From positions 210,873 to 274,872 of the forward strand of contig CAWBWU010000009.1 in assembly GCA_963792655.1 (NCBI GenBank): DNA of 64,000 nucleotides, in the 5' to 3' direction. Origin of the DNA: DOZZ01 sp963792655. Lineage in GTDB: Bacteria; Acidobacteriota; Terriglobia; Bryobacterales; Bryobacteraceae. The number at the start of each line of letters is the position of its first letter. Positions within the stretch are counted from its first letter, which is position 1. The notes under the pieces were generated by a model. That model made no database searches and was not told where the DNA came from. It worked only from the letters and a program-made list of their open reading frames with translations. Both the position numbers and the translations under genes were made by a program. This document shows, in pieces, positions 44,441 to 53,462 of this stretch.

Positions 44441-45078
44441 CAGGGCGGCGTCACCAAACCTTTGCGCACCGCATACAGCACCAGTTCGGCAGCTTTGTGG
44501 ATACCAAGCGCGTCCATCAGATTCGCGCGATGCACCGCAACGGTATTGGCGCTCAAGTTGAGAATGCCGCCGATCTCTTTATTCGATTTGCCTTGTGCGA
44601 TCAGCTGCAGCACTTGCTTTTCACGCGGAGTGATCTTGGCGAGCGTGTCGTCTTCTTCGAAGTTGGCGTTGGCAAGGGCCGGGCTCAGATACGTCTCGCC
44701 ATTCGCGATTTTGCGAATCGCTTCGGGCAGATCGACGTCGACTGCGTCCTTCAACAGATATCCCGTCGCACCCGCATCCAGGGCATTGCGGACATAGTTC
44801 TCGCCCGAGTGCATGCTCAGCATCAGCACTTTGATCGCGGGGTTTGTTTCGCGAATCTGGCGTGTTGCGGCTGCGCCATCAAGGCCCGGCATCGTGAAGT
44901 CCATGACGATGACTTGCGGCTTGAGTTGGGCTGCCAGACGCACTGCTTCCAAGCCGTCGGGCGCCTCGCCAACGATCTCGAAATCCGCTTCATCTTCCAG
45001 AATGCGGCGGAACCCACTGCGGACCAGCGAATGGTCGTCAGCCAGCAACACACGAATCGCGCTACTCATGAGTTTCAA
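44440..45078 (-). CDS. NarL/FixJ-family response regulator
   Basis: 212 residues. Receiver: VLLADDHSLVRSGFRRIL, VIVMDFTMPGLDG with the phospho-acceptor D60, VLMLSMHSGENY and TGYLLKDAVDVDL. LuxR-type HTH: LAKITPREKQVLQLIAQGKS, NKEIGGILNLSANTVAVHRA. Start TTG 45078 has GGAG upstream at the right spacing and forms a TTGA overlap with the kinase stop; ATG 45069 is the alternative. Partner of the adjacent kinase. Confidence 0.92.
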   Translation of the reverse strand: MKLMSSAIRVLLADDHSLVRSGFRRILEDEADFEIVGEAPDGLEAVRLAAQLKPQVIVMDFTMPGLDGAAATRQIRETNPAIKVLMLSMHSGENYVRNALDAGATGYLLKDAVDVDLPEAIRKIANGETYLSPALANANFEEDDTLAKITPREKQVLQLIAQGKSNKEIGGILNLSANTVAVHRANLMDALGIHKAAELVLYAVRKGLVTPP

Positions 45079-46388
45079 TTATCTCCAAGCGGTACGTCGA
45101 GTGTGACACGAGTGCCCGGCGCCGCTGGTTGCACGGTGAGGCGGCCGCGCAGCAGTTCAGCGCGTTCGCGCATGCCGATGAAGCCCAGCCCGGAGAAGCC
45201 GCCCGATTTCTCCCCAATGCCCACGCCCGCATCTTCCACCTGCAGGTTGAGCCGGTCGGCGCCGTAGCGTATGCGAACGCTGGCGGACTGTGCTTGTGAA
45301 TGCTTCGCGACGTTGTTCAACGCTTCCTGCAGGATGCGATAGACGTGGATCGCGCTGTTCGCCGGGAGCGCGGGGCCCGTGCCTTCGCTCTCGAAGTGAA
45401 TCGCAATGCCGCTCTGCTTCTGAAACATCGGCACATACCATTCGATAGCTTTCTCCAAACCGTAGTCGTCGAGGATCGCGGGGTGCAGCGCGTGCGAGAG
45501 GCTGCGCGTGCGCTGCAATGCTTCCTGTGTGATCTGCTGCACCTCGCGCAAGGACTCGCGCAGCGGTGAATCGGGCGGGAGTTGCTTCTTTTCGGCGCGC
45601 GAGAGAAATGCCCCGATAGCCGTCATAATCTGGCCGAACTCATCATGCAATTCGCGCGAAACATTGCGCAGCACTTCTTCCTGCAGGCCGATCAGCTTGT
45701 GCGCGAGCGTCGTCTTCTGTTCGGTCAATATTCGAAGGCGCTCGAAGGTACGGCGGTCGAAGTAGACCATCGCAATGCTGGTCGCGAGGATCGCGACGAT
45801 CTCCGCGATCAGGAACGTGTAGAGGTTGCGCGCGACGCGATTGTAGATGTTCTGAATGGAACCGGTGGTCTGCTCCTGCGATGAATTGTTTTCCACCAGC
45901 AGGCGCGCGATCATGGCGCTCAACGCGGTCTGCTGGCTTTGCAAAGTCGTACGCAGAACATTACGCGCGTCGGGCTCATGGCCTGCTGAAGCGGTTGCGA
46001 ACATCGCGTCGGTAGAGCGCCAGAAGTCGCGCAAAGCAGCGGTAACGGAGTGGCGCTGCGCGGTTCGGCCCGAGTCCGGCACCAGGCTGTCTTGAATGCG
46101 CAGCGCGTCTTCGAGATCGCCGCGAATGCGCTCGACCTGCGGCTGATACGCCGTCAGCGGATACGGTTCATCGCCCGACACCATGTCGCGAAAAGCCACC
46201 GCCAGCGAATTCAAACTGTTCTGAATGCGCAGCAGTTGCAGTGAGTCTTTGCGATTGCGATCCACTGTTTCGGTTTGCAGGGCGCGCAGCATCGCAACCT
46301 GGCGCAGCGTGTAGCCCGAATACAGAATGACCGACACGAGCGTGATCGCAAAGCCGATCAGCAGCCGTCGTGTGGGCGAGCGATGCAC
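45075..46388 (-). CDS. NarL-type sensor histidine kinase
   Basis: 437 residues. Transmembrane helices at about 10-30 and 190-210 flank a periplasmic sensor of about 160 residues that I do not recognise. The HisKA_3 dimerisation box has NVSRELHDEFGQIMTAIGAF with H248, and the ATPase part has HVYRILQEALNNVAKHSQAQ and VEDAGVGI, GLGFIGMRERAELLRG. It lies 9 bp after ccmB, so signals about haem, redox state or envelope may be processed together with cytochrome c maturation, by inference. Confidence 0.9.
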   Translation of the reverse strand: MHRSPTRRLLIGFAITLVSVILYSGYTLRQVAMLRALQTETVDRNRKDSLQLLRIQNSLNSLAVAFRDMVSGDEPYPLTAYQPQVERIRGDLEDALRIQDSLVPDSGRTAQRHSVTAALRDFWRSTDAMFATASAGHEPDARNVLRTTLQSQQTALSAMIARLLVENNSSQEQTTGSIQNIYNRVARNLYTFLIAEIVAILATSIAMVYFDRRTFERLRILTEQKTTLAHKLIGLQEEVLRNVSRELHDEFGQIMTAIGAFLSRAEKKQLPPDSPLRESLREVQQITQEALQRTRSLSHALHPAILDDYGLEKAIEWYVPMFQKQSGIAIHFESEGTGPALPANSAIHVYRILQEALNNVAKHSQAQSASVRIRYGADRLNLQVEDAGVGIGEKSGGFSGLGFIGMRERAELLRGRLTVQPAAPGTRVTLDVPLGDN

Positions 46389-46397
46389 AGGAGTTTT

Positions 46398-47081
46398 CTA
46401 CCAGACCAGCACGTACTCAATCAAGGTTACGGCCAGCGCAGTATAGATCACGTCGAAGCCGAACATCAGCTTGAGCCAGGTCAGGTTGTCTCCGGTGAAC
46501 GTACCACCGTTCAGCAGCGACGTGGTGAGCTGCATCGCGCCCAACAGCTCGGGCATCAGGATCGGATACACCAGCAGCGGCAGCATCAGCTCCCGCAACC
46601 GAATGTTCACGGTGAGTGCCGCGAACGCTGCGCCGATTACCGTCAGACCCCACGTGCCGAGAAGCGCGGTGACGATCAAGGGGCCTGCGCTTCCAGTTAT
46701 CCGCACATCGTAGAAGATCGCGAACACCGGCAGTGCGACGGCTTCCACGATCAACAGCAGAACGTAGTTAGCCAGCGCTTTGCCGAGAAACAGCGACGCG
46801 CCGGGCAAGGGGGCGACAAGCAGTGCATCGAGGCAATCGTTCGGCAGTTCGCGCGCGAAACTGCGGTTCAAGAGCAGCACGCCGGCGAAAGCAAACACGA
46901 TCCAGATCAGGCCGCCGGCGAGTTGGCGCGTGTCGCCTTCGGTGGGATCGAACGCGAAGCTAAAGAGCAACAACACAACCAGCGAGAACGCTGCAGCGGC
47001 GTTGAGCGCCTCCTTGCTGCGCAGTTCCGTCAGCAGGTCTTTGCGAAAGATGGTGATGGTTTGACGGAACGCGCTAGGCAT
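46398..47081 (-). CDS. ccmB: CcmB, haem exporter membrane subunit
   Basis: 227 residues, six membrane helices. CcmB opening: FRKDLLTELRSKEALNAAAA; then GLIWIVFAFAGVLLLNRSFA, and LYILMPELLGAMQL-type end (YPILMPELLGAMQ). With CcmA it powers release of haem-CcmE for apocytochrome loading. It overlaps ccmA by 8 bp. No ccmC gene is nearby, although CcmC is needed to load CcmE. Confidence 0.88.
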   Translation of the reverse strand: MPSAFRQTITIFRKDLLTELRSKEALNAAAAFSLVVLLLFSFAFDPTEGDTRQLAGGLIWIVFAFAGVLLLNRSFARELPNDCLDALLVAPLPGASLFLGKALANYVLLLIVEAVALPVFAIFYDVRITGSAGPLIVTALLGTWGLTVIGAAFAALTVNIRLRELMLPLLVYPILMPELLGAMQLTTSLLNGGTFTGDNLTWLKLMFGFDVIYTALAVTLIEYVLVW

Positions 47082-47775
47082 CGGGATATTGCGCGTAAAG
47101 CCAGCCGGGCTCGTTCACCATCTGTTGCGTGCGCGGCCCGCGATGAACAAGTTTGCCGCGCGCCAGCAGTGCGACGTCGCTTGCGAGTTCAAGCGCTTCC
47201 CGCAGTTGGTGCGTCGACATGATGATGGTGCGGCCGCGCGCCGTAGCGTCGCGCATCAACGATTGCAGTAGCGCGATGGCGCGATCGTCGAGCGAAGTGA
47301 AAGGTTCATCCAGCAGCAGGAGTTGCGGATCATGCAGGAATGCGCGCGCGATGGCAATACGCTGGCGCATGCCGCGCGAGAACTCGCGCACCAGACCATC
47401 GGCTGCATGCTGCATGTTGACGCGCTCGATCCACTGATGCGCCAGGCTCTTCGAATCGGGAACGCCATACAACTCAGCGAACAGCCGCAGGTTTTCAAAT
47501 GCGGAGAGATCTTCGTACAGCGAAATTCCGTGTCCGAGCCAACCGAGGCGATTGCGTGCGGCTGCGTCGCGCGGGTTCAGGCCGTCCAACGTGACGGTGC
47601 CGCGGCCCGCGCGTGAAAGGCCGGCGAACATGCGCAGCAGTGTGGTTTTACCCGCGCCGTTGCGGCCAATCAGCGCGAGCGTCGCGCCCGAAGGAACAGT
47701 GAGCGTGACATCACGCAACGCCGCATAATCGCCGAAGAACTTCCAGAGGCCCTGCGCTTCAGCCGCGGCGGGCAT
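47074..47775 (-). CDS. ccmA: CcmA, ABC transporter ATP-binding subunit
   Basis: 233 residues. Walker A GATLALIGRNGAGKTTLLRM, Q-loop region, signature LVREFSRGMRQRIAIARAFL, Walker B PQLLLLDEPFTSLDD, and switch STHQLREAL. The position next to ccmB, and in a run with ccmE, ccmF and ccmH, supports the CcmA assignment over a generic exporter. Overlaps its upstream neighbour by 17 bp. Confidence 0.87.
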   Translation of the reverse strand: MPAAAEAQGLWKFFGDYAALRDVTLTVPSGATLALIGRNGAGKTTLLRMFAGLSRAGRGTVTLDGLNPRDAAARNRLGWLGHGISLYEDLSAFENLRLFAELYGVPDSKSLAHQWIERVNMQHAADGLVREFSRGMRQRIAIARAFLHDPQLLLLDEPFTSLDDRAIALLQSLMRDATARGRTIIMSTHQLREALELASDVALLARGKLVHRGPRTQQMVNEPGWLYAQYPDA

Positions 47776-48823
47776 TTTTCCCGGAAGCTGGTTGCGGTGC
47801 TTTCGCAGTGGCGTGCGTCTCGGGTACGGGCAAACGGTAGAGCAAGGTGAACGCCAGCGCCAGGATCGCGACGATGAGCAGGAGCAACCATTTCACCGCG
47901 AACACGCTCGCCCAGAAGCCATCGGCCGGATTCACCTCGGCAAACAGCTTGGGCAGTACCTGCGACAACTGCGGGCCCGCATTTTCGTCCGCAGTGCCCT
48001 GGGCTTGTTGCTGCTGCAGCGTTCCAGTGCCTTCGATCGTGAAGCTGAAACGGGGAAGAGTCGCAGAGTAGAGCGCGGCTTGCGTGCGCGGCTCTTTGCC
48101 GAGCGGCTTGAGCGCATCGCCTTTGAGAGACATGCCCACGGGCGCCACCAGCTTGCTGTCGGCTGCTTGCGCGAGCACTCGTTCTTCGAACGTGCCCGGA
48201 GTCTCAAACGGCATCACATAAGCGATGTCGATGCGCGACTCGCCCGGCTTGATCGGGAAATCAACTTTGTAGACGTCAGGCGTGGCCGTCTTTTCAGGCG
48301 CGCGGCGGATGGGCATACCTTGCGGCGCAAGGACGTTTACTTCAACGCGGCCATTCGCGGCGGCGGGCAGTGCGAACTGCAATGTGCCGTGCACCGGGTC
48401 ATTCCAGGTGCTCTTGCCCGGGTTGTCGAAGACGTAGCTTTCACTGACTGACAACTGGCCGCCCGCATGTTCGAACAGCACCATGTGTTCTTGCACCTTG
48501 GCGGCGCCCCGTTGCGGCGATGACGGATAAACCGCGATGGTCACGCCGTTCGCTGGTGCGCCGGGCGGCAGCATCTGGTTGTAAGTCACGCCTGCAAACG
48601 CGGCTTGCACCAGGCGCGGGCCGGGCAGTTCCTGCTGCAAGACAAACTTGCCGTCTGCGCCGGACTTGACGCTCTCCATCATCTCGGGCCCGTTTTGTCC
48701 GACTTTGAACAGCGTCACCGTTGCACCGGGCTGCGGCTTGCCGGTCGCGCCGTTGACGATGGTGCCGTCGATGCCGGCGTACGCGAGTGCCGCCGAGAAT
48801 AACAAACACGCGAGGACTCTCAT
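47759..48823 (-). CDS. Membrane-anchored protein with carboxypeptidase-regulatory domain
   Basis: About 354 residues from ATG 48823. Signal peptide MRVLACLLFSAALAYAGIDG, a carboxypeptidase-regulatory-like domain (GTIVNGATGKPQPGATVTLF), a beta-rich middle region (ESYVFDNPGKSTWNDPVHGT), a glutamine-rich stretch (GTLQQQQAQGT), and one C-terminal transmembrane helix (WLLLLIVAILALAFTLLY) with a basic tail. It lies between the zinc-ribbon and ccmA genes, with overlaps on both sides. No standard ccm subunit has this plan; it may be an acidobacterial accessory of cytochrome maturation. Confidence 0.75.
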   Translation of the reverse strand: MRVLACLLFSAALAYAGIDGTIVNGATGKPQPGATVTLFKVGQNGPEMMESVKSGADGKFVLQQELPGPRLVQAAFAGVTYNQMLPPGAPANGVTIAVYPSSPQRGAAKVQEHMVLFEHAGGQLSVSESYVFDNPGKSTWNDPVHGTLQFALPAAANGRVEVNVLAPQGMPIRRAPEKTATPDVYKVDFPIKPGESRIDIAYVMPFETPGTFEERVLAQAADSKLVAPVGMSLKGDALKPLGKEPRTQAALYSATLPRFSFTIEGTGTLQQQQAQGTADENAGPQLSQVLPKLFAEVNPADGFWASVFAVKWLLLLIVAILALAFTLLYRLPVPETHATAKAPQPASGKNARRG

Positions 48824-49242
48824 GCGCGCGCCTTCATCGGCTTTCCACACTCGCCGCAAAATTTCAGTAACTGTCCAAAGCGTGCACCACAGCTTGGGCA
48901 GACATAAGGAGCGCCGGAAGCTTTTTCGGGGGCCGCTGGTTTGTCCCCGGCGACTTGCAACTCGGGGCCGGGCAGCGTCGCGCGAACGCGATCCACTTCA
49001 GCCATCACGCCCGCAAGCTCGCGCTGCAGGTCGAGCTTCGTCTGTTGATAGTCGGCATCGGATAACTTGCCCACGCGGTATTCAAATTGGAGATCGCGCA
49101 GGTTCTCATAAATGGCGGCTTTGCGTTCATCCAGGTGCTGGAACGGAGACGTGGGAACGGGCGCTGGTAAGTCTTTCGGCCGCAGAAAGATCAGAAAGCC
49201 AAATACGGCCAGGGCAACGAGGCAGGAGAGAGCAACAACCAT
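48820..49242 (-). CDS. Zinc-ribbon membrane protein in the ccm run (CcmI-like start)
   Basis: 140 residues. One N-terminal transmembrane helix (VVALSCLVALAVFGFLIFL), a coiled helix pair like the N-terminal part of CcmI-type proteins (AAIYENLRDLQFEYRVGKLS, ADYQQTKLDLQREL), and a C-terminal zinc ribbon with CPSCG and CGECG. ATG 49242 overlaps the ccmH stop as TGATG. Proteins with this plan are common near ccm genes of delta-proteobacteria and acidobacteria; an apocytochrome-chaperone role is inference. Confidence 0.75.
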   Translation of the reverse strand: MVVALSCLVALAVFGFLIFLRPKDLPAPVPTSPFQHLDERKAAIYENLRDLQFEYRVGKLSDADYQQTKLDLQRELAGVMAEVDRVRATLPGPELQVAGDKPAAPEKASGAPYVCPSCGARFGQLLKFCGECGKPMKARA

Positions 49243-49706
49243 CAGTCGAGCTTCGCCATCTCTTTCTCGATAGCATCGTGATAGCGATCTAACCCAGCGG
49301 CGTTCGGAGCCACAGAAGACGGTTCGTGCGCGCCGCGATAGTAGCGCCGAATGAACCACAGGATGGCCAACAGTCCGGCCGCGAGCAGCGCGTACGGAAC
49401 CGCGAGAAACGCCTGGTTCGGGCCAGGACGAAACTCGTCCGCACCCCACTGCTTCACGAATACATCGATGATGCTCTGGTCTGACTTGCCGGCTGCCTGC
49501 ATCTCGGCAATCTTCTTCTTGGCTGGGGTGCAGAAGTGACAACCCTGCAGCGACATGGGGCAGGACACCGTGTCTTTGCAGGCGCCGCAGCGGCACGCCA
49601 GATGAGAGGCGACGCGGTGCACCGCTTCGCTATCGGGCTCAGGCGTTTGCGCCAAAGCCGCGACAGCAAGCAGAACCGCGGCGAAACTAAGCTTCCACCG
49701 GTACAT
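49242..49706 (-). CDS. ccmH: CcmH-like thiol-disulfide protein
   Basis: 154 residues. Signal or anchor helix, then the CcmH domain with ASHLACRCGACKDTVSCPM, where C40 and C43 represent the LRCxxC redox pair, plus extra cysteines at 38, 49, 56 and 59. A membrane helix follows (FLAVPYALLAAGLLAILWFI). It keeps apocytochrome cysteines reduced. The number of cysteines is larger than in E. coli CcmH, which could mean a metal site or a second redox pair. It overlaps ccmF by 20 bp. Confidence 0.85.
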   Translation of the reverse strand: MYRWKLSFAAVLLAVAALAQTPEPDSEAVHRVASHLACRCGACKDTVSCPMSLQGCHFCTPAKKKIAEMQAAGKSDQSIIDVFVKQWGADEFRPGPNQAFLAVPYALLAAGLLAILWFIRRYYRGAHEPSSVAPNAAGLDRYHDAIEKEMAKLD

Positions 49707-51690
49707 TCTTTTTCATTCCGATCACTTCCGTGCGCGGGTACTGCCGCGTGACCTTCGACGGGATCAGCGCGATCAGCGTGCCGAACACCAGGCCGACGGC
49801 TCCGATCCAGATCCACGACACCAGCGGGAAGATGTAAAGCTGCAACGTTGCGCCATCGCCCACGCGGCCCGCGAAGTTGATGTAAAGATCTTCGTTCAGG
49901 CGGGAGCGAAGCGCTACCTGCGCAGTGCCTTGCTGGCTTGATTTGTAGAAACGCCGCTCGGGCTCAAGGATTCCGAGGTAGTTGCCGTTTTTGAATACCT
50001 TCAGCACCGCACTATCCCACTGGTAATTGTCGGTGTCGCCATTCCGCAGTTGGACGACTTGTAATTGATAGTTGCCGATCTTAGCGGTGCCGCCGCCAGT
50101 GACTTCGACAGTGCTGTTCTGATTGAAAGCCGATCCGGTCCAGCCCACGAACATCAGCACGATTCCCATGTGCACCAGGTAGCCGCCGTAGCGGCGCGTG
50201 TTGCGGTAGGTGAGGGCGATGGTTGCCGATGCAAAGTTGATGCCGTCTTTTTTCGAGATCGAGCGCGCGCCGCGGAAGAACTCCATCAGGATCGACATCA
50301 TCACGAACAGGCAAAAGCCGAAGGAGATGATCGCGTATGCCGACCGCATGCCTGCCGCGAACAAACCAATCGCAAGCAAAAGACCAGCCACGCCCGGGAT
50401 CATGAAGTTCTTGCGAATGCTTTCGATTGAGGTGCGGCGCCACGCGAACAGCGGCCCCACGCCGGTCAGGATCAGCAGGAACAGGCCGATCGGAATCATC
50501 AGGCGGTTGAACCACGGTCCGTCGAGGCTAATCTTCTCGTTGCTCAACGCTTCGGAGATAACGGGGAACATGGTGCCCCACAGCACCGCGAAGCAGCTTG
50601 CAAGCAGAACCAGATTGTTAAACAGGAAGCTCGACTCACGCGAGACAACGCTTTCAAGCTGCGCTTCGGACCGCAGATACGGCAGCCGCTTGACGATCAG
50701 AAATACGGTGCCGGCGACCATCAGACCCAGAAAGACGAGGAAGTAAGGGCCGATCGGCGACTGCGCGAATGCGTGCACTGAACTGACCACGCCTGAGCGC
50801 GTCAGGAAAGTGCCGAACAGACAGAGGAAGAACGTCACGGCAACCAGCGCCATGTTCCAGATCTTCATCATGCCTTTCTTCTCCTGCATCATCACGGAGT
50901 GCAGAAAGGCAGTGCCGCCGAGCCAGGGCAGCAGCGAGGCGTTCTCCACCGGATCCCAAGCCCAGTAACCACCCCAACCGAGAACGTGATACGCCCAACC
51001 TTTACCGAGCACGATGCCCACGCCGAGGAACAGCCACGTCACAATGGTCCAGCGCCGCGTAGTGTGTATCCATGCATCGCCGCGCTGTTTGGTGATCAGC
51101 GAACCCATCGCAAACGCGAACGGAACAGCGAAGCCGACATAGCCGAGATACAGCATTGGCGGATGAATCGCCATCGCCGGATATTGCAGCAGCGGATTCA
51201 AACCGACACCATCGGGAACCGACGTCAGGAACTTGCCCACGGCGAGCACTTGAAACGGGCTGACGAGGAAGTTATTCAACAGCAGGAAGAACGCCTGGAT
51301 CGTCGAGAGGATCGCAACGACATACGGCATGAAGTCGCGATGCCGCCGCCGGTTGGTGATCACCACCACTGCCGCATAAGACGAGAGCAGCCAGCTCCAG
51401 AACAGCAGCGAGCCTTCCTGGCCGCCCCACCACGCGCTGAATTTATAAATGCCGGGCATCGCTTTGTTGCTGTGCCCCGCGACATACGCGAAGTGAAAAT
51501 CACTGGTGACCAGAGCGTAGATCAGGACGCCCGAAGCCAGCGTGATCATCGCCCATACTGCGAGCACCGCGCGCTCCGCGCTGATCACCAGAAACGGACG
51601 GTTGGTCACTCGTCCCACGATCGCCGCCGCAATTGCGAACAGCGACACTCCCATCGCAATCAACAGTGCGAACGCGCCAAGATTTTCCAT
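49687..51690 (-). CDS. ccmF: CcmF, cytochrome c haem lyase subunit
   Basis: 667 residues with about 14 membrane helices. The haem-handling WWD motif is HVLGWGGYWAWDPVENASLL. HSNKAMPGIYKFSAWWGGQE (family: ...Y..S..WGGQEGSL) and RYGGYLVHMGIVLMFVGWTG are conserved. It joins haem to apocytochrome c in the periplasm together with CcmH. Full length for the family. It starts 25 bp after ccmE. Confidence 0.95.
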   Translation of the reverse strand: MENLGAFALLIAMGVSLFAIAAAIVGRVTNRPFLVISAERAVLAVWAMITLASGVLIYALVTSDFHFAYVAGHSNKAMPGIYKFSAWWGGQEGSLLFWSWLLSSYAAVVVITNRRRHRDFMPYVVAILSTIQAFFLLLNNFLVSPFQVLAVGKFLTSVPDGVGLNPLLQYPAMAIHPPMLYLGYVGFAVPFAFAMGSLITKQRGDAWIHTTRRWTIVTWLFLGVGIVLGKGWAYHVLGWGGYWAWDPVENASLLPWLGGTAFLHSVMMQEKKGMMKIWNMALVAVTFFLCLFGTFLTRSGVVSSVHAFAQSPIGPYFLVFLGLMVAGTVFLIVKRLPYLRSEAQLESVVSRESSFLFNNLVLLASCFAVLWGTMFPVISEALSNEKISLDGPWFNRLMIPIGLFLLILTGVGPLFAWRRTSIESIRKNFMIPGVAGLLLAIGLFAAGMRSAYAIISFGFCLFVMMSILMEFFRGARSISKKDGINFASATIALTYRNTRRYGGYLVHMGIVLMFVGWTGSAFNQNSTVEVTGGGTAKIGNYQLQVVQLRNGDTDNYQWDSAVLKVFKNGNYLGILEPERRFYKSSQQGTAQVALRSRLNEDLYINFAGRVGDGATLQLYIFPLVSWIWIGAVGLVFGTLIALIPSKVTRQYPRTEVIGMKKNVPVEA

Positions 51691-51715
51691 GCTGTGATGT
51701 CCTCTACCGCTCGAA

Positions 51716-52159
51716 CTAGATGCTGCTGGTGCGCGACGGATTGACTGGTTTCAAACCGGCAGGAGCCTGGCCCGGCTTCGCGGCGTATTTCGATGCGCAC
51801 TTCGCCTGAATTTTCACCGCGTGAAACACGCCATCGGCGCCCATCTTGCCATCAGCCAACGCTTGCGCGCCATCACGGAAGGTGTCGGGCAGCGGATCCT
51901 TGCCATCGTAAGAAACTTTCAACTTGCGCTGGTCCTGGGCAATGGTGAACTCCACCAGATCTGCCTTGCGCACGATGGACCCCTTCTCGACATCACCGCC
52001 CACGCGCAGCCGCTTTTGCGTAGCGCTTGAACCCATCTGCGAAAGCTCGGTGATGGTCTTGTAATAAGTCTGCGTGTCGGCCATTTGCGACGTGCCCAGC
52101 CAGATCAGGGTGCCTAAAATCAGCACGGTCAGGCCGATAAACTTGCCGTATTTTTTCAT
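51716..52159 (-). CDS. ccmE: CcmE haem chaperone, C-x3-Y variant
   Basis: 147 residues. Anchor helix at 6-22 and OB-fold beta barrel (TQKRLRVGGDVEKGSIVRKA, EFTIAQDQRKLKVSYDGKDP, LPDTFRDGAQALADGKMGAD). The haem-binding segment, normally HxxxY in proteobacteria, reads KIQAKCASKYAAKPG, so C121 replaces the covalent histidine and Y125 is kept. This is the CxxxY type known from archaea and some sulfate reducers, in which a CcmH is often missing; here a CcmH-like gene is present. Ten bp from the permease. Confidence 0.92.
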   Translation of the reverse strand: MKKYGKFIGLTVLILGTLIWLGTSQMADTQTYYKTITELSQMGSSATQKRLRVGGDVEKGSIVRKADLVEFTIAQDQRKLKVSYDGKDPLPDTFRDGAQALADGKMGADGVFHAVKIQAKCASKYAAKPGQAPAGLKPVNPSRTSSI

Positions 52160-52169
52160 ACAGGGTGTC

Positions 52170-53462
52170 TCATTCAGTATAGCCGTCAGTCACCGTACCG
52201 GGTGTGAAGCGCCGCCAAATGTAATAGACGGGAACACCGGCGGCGATGGTTGCAAGGCCAATCAGCGAAGGCTTCGGCGCTGCGATCAACGTATTTGCAA
52301 CAAACCAGAACGCGGTTAGCGCAAACAACAGCGGCGTCACCGGGTAGCCCCACATCTTGTAAGGACGCACCGCGTTGGGCTGTCTGCGACGCAGGACGAT
52401 CACGGCAAACACCGCGAGTCCGTAGAAGATCCAGGCGGCGAAGATGACGAAAGAAAAGAGCGTTTGGTAAGAGTCTGTAAATACAAGCAGAGCGGACCAT
52501 GCGGAGTGGAACAAAATGGAAACCCATGGCGTTTTGAAGCGTGGATGAACCAATGCAACCGGGCGGAAGAAAAGACCATCGCGAGCTTGCGCAAAGTAAA
52601 TGCGCGGCGTGCTGAGGATGCTTCCGTTGGTGGAGCCCGCAATCGAAACCAGAATGGTGAGCGCGACAAGCAGGGCGCCCGGATGGCCGAGTACGCGTTC
52701 GGCAACGGTCGCCGCCACCTTCTCTGTCGCGGCCAGTTGCGAGACTCCCAGCACGCGCAGGTAAGCGAGATTCGCCGCTACGTAGAGCAGCACCAGTCCC
52801 CCAGTGCCCAACGCCAGAGCACGAGGGATGTTGCGTTGCGGATCGCGCACCTCGCCCGCCACAAAGCTGATGCAGTTCCACCCCTCGTACGCCCAAAGGC
52901 AAGCTACCATCGCGGTGCCGAATGCGCCTGCGGAGAAGACGAACGGCGGATTGGCGGCATGCGGACTGCTCTTCGTAATGAAGGCGCCGATCACCAGAAC
53001 GAGAATTCCGGCGAGCTTCAATACGGTGAACACGTTGTTGAGCGCCGCACCTTCCTTCATCCCGCGGTAGCTGACCCAACTCAGAACGGTAATCAACGCT
53101 ACGGCGACCAGGCGCGACTCCCAGACGGTCAGCGGAATGAAATAGCCGAGATAAATCGCGAAACCCACCGCGAGCGTAGCGATGCCGCCCGATTGAATGA
53201 TCAGGAAGAAAGCCCAGCCGCAAAGGAAAGCGCAAAGCGGGCCATAAGCGGCGCGCAAATAGACATATTGCCCGCCGGTAGCAGGCATCATGGCGCCTAA
53301 TTCGGCGTACGCCAAAGCTCCAAAGAAGGAGAGCAAACCGGTGAACACCCAGACCAGAATGATGAGCCGGGCATCGGGCAAAGCGCGGGCCACCTCACCG
53401 GGCACCAGAAAAATGGCGGAACCAATAACCGTTCCGATTGCCACATTCGCAGTGTCGATCAA
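52170..53462 (-). CDS. APC-family amino acid permease, N-terminus uncertain
   Basis: 430 residues with 12 membrane helices. APC motif: IGTVIGSAIFLVPGEVARAL, SFFGALAYAELGAMMPATGG, YVYLRAAYGPLCAFLCGW and EVRDPQRNIPRALALG. The TTG start is suspect, because codons in the same frame further upstream read PEAAADLPRSLG, a normal pre-helix for this family, but no ATG/GTG is found before a stop codon near 53520. Either an unusual start or another frameshift lies there. First gene of the leftward ccm run. Confidence 0.82.
   Translation of the reverse strand: MIDTANVAIGTVIGSAIFLVPGEVARALPDARLIILVWVFTGLLSFFGALAYAELGAMMPATGGQYVYLRAAYGPLCAFLCGWAFFLIIQSGGIATLAVGFAIYLGYFIPLTVWESRLVAVALITVLSWVSYRGMKEGAALNNVFTVLKLAGILVLVIGAFITKSSPHAANPPFVFSAGAFGTAMVACLWAYEGWNCISFVAGEVRDPQRNIPRALALGTGGLVLLYVAANLAYLRVLGVSQLAATEKVAATVAERVLGHPGALLVALTILVSIAGSTNGSILSTPRIYFAQARDGLFFRPVALVHPRFKTPWVSILFHSAWSALLVFTDSYQTLFSFVIFAAWIFYGLAVFAVIVLRRRQPNAVRPYKMWGYPVTPLLFALTAFWFVANTLIAAPKPSLIGLATIAAGVPVYYIWRRFTPGTVTDGYTE

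Noticed and set aside
46275..51744. Long rightward frames opposite the ccm run (for example 46275-47222 and 50899-51744)
   Set aside because: Gln/Arg/His-rich shadows of the membrane-protein codons of ccmB and ccmF; no motifs.
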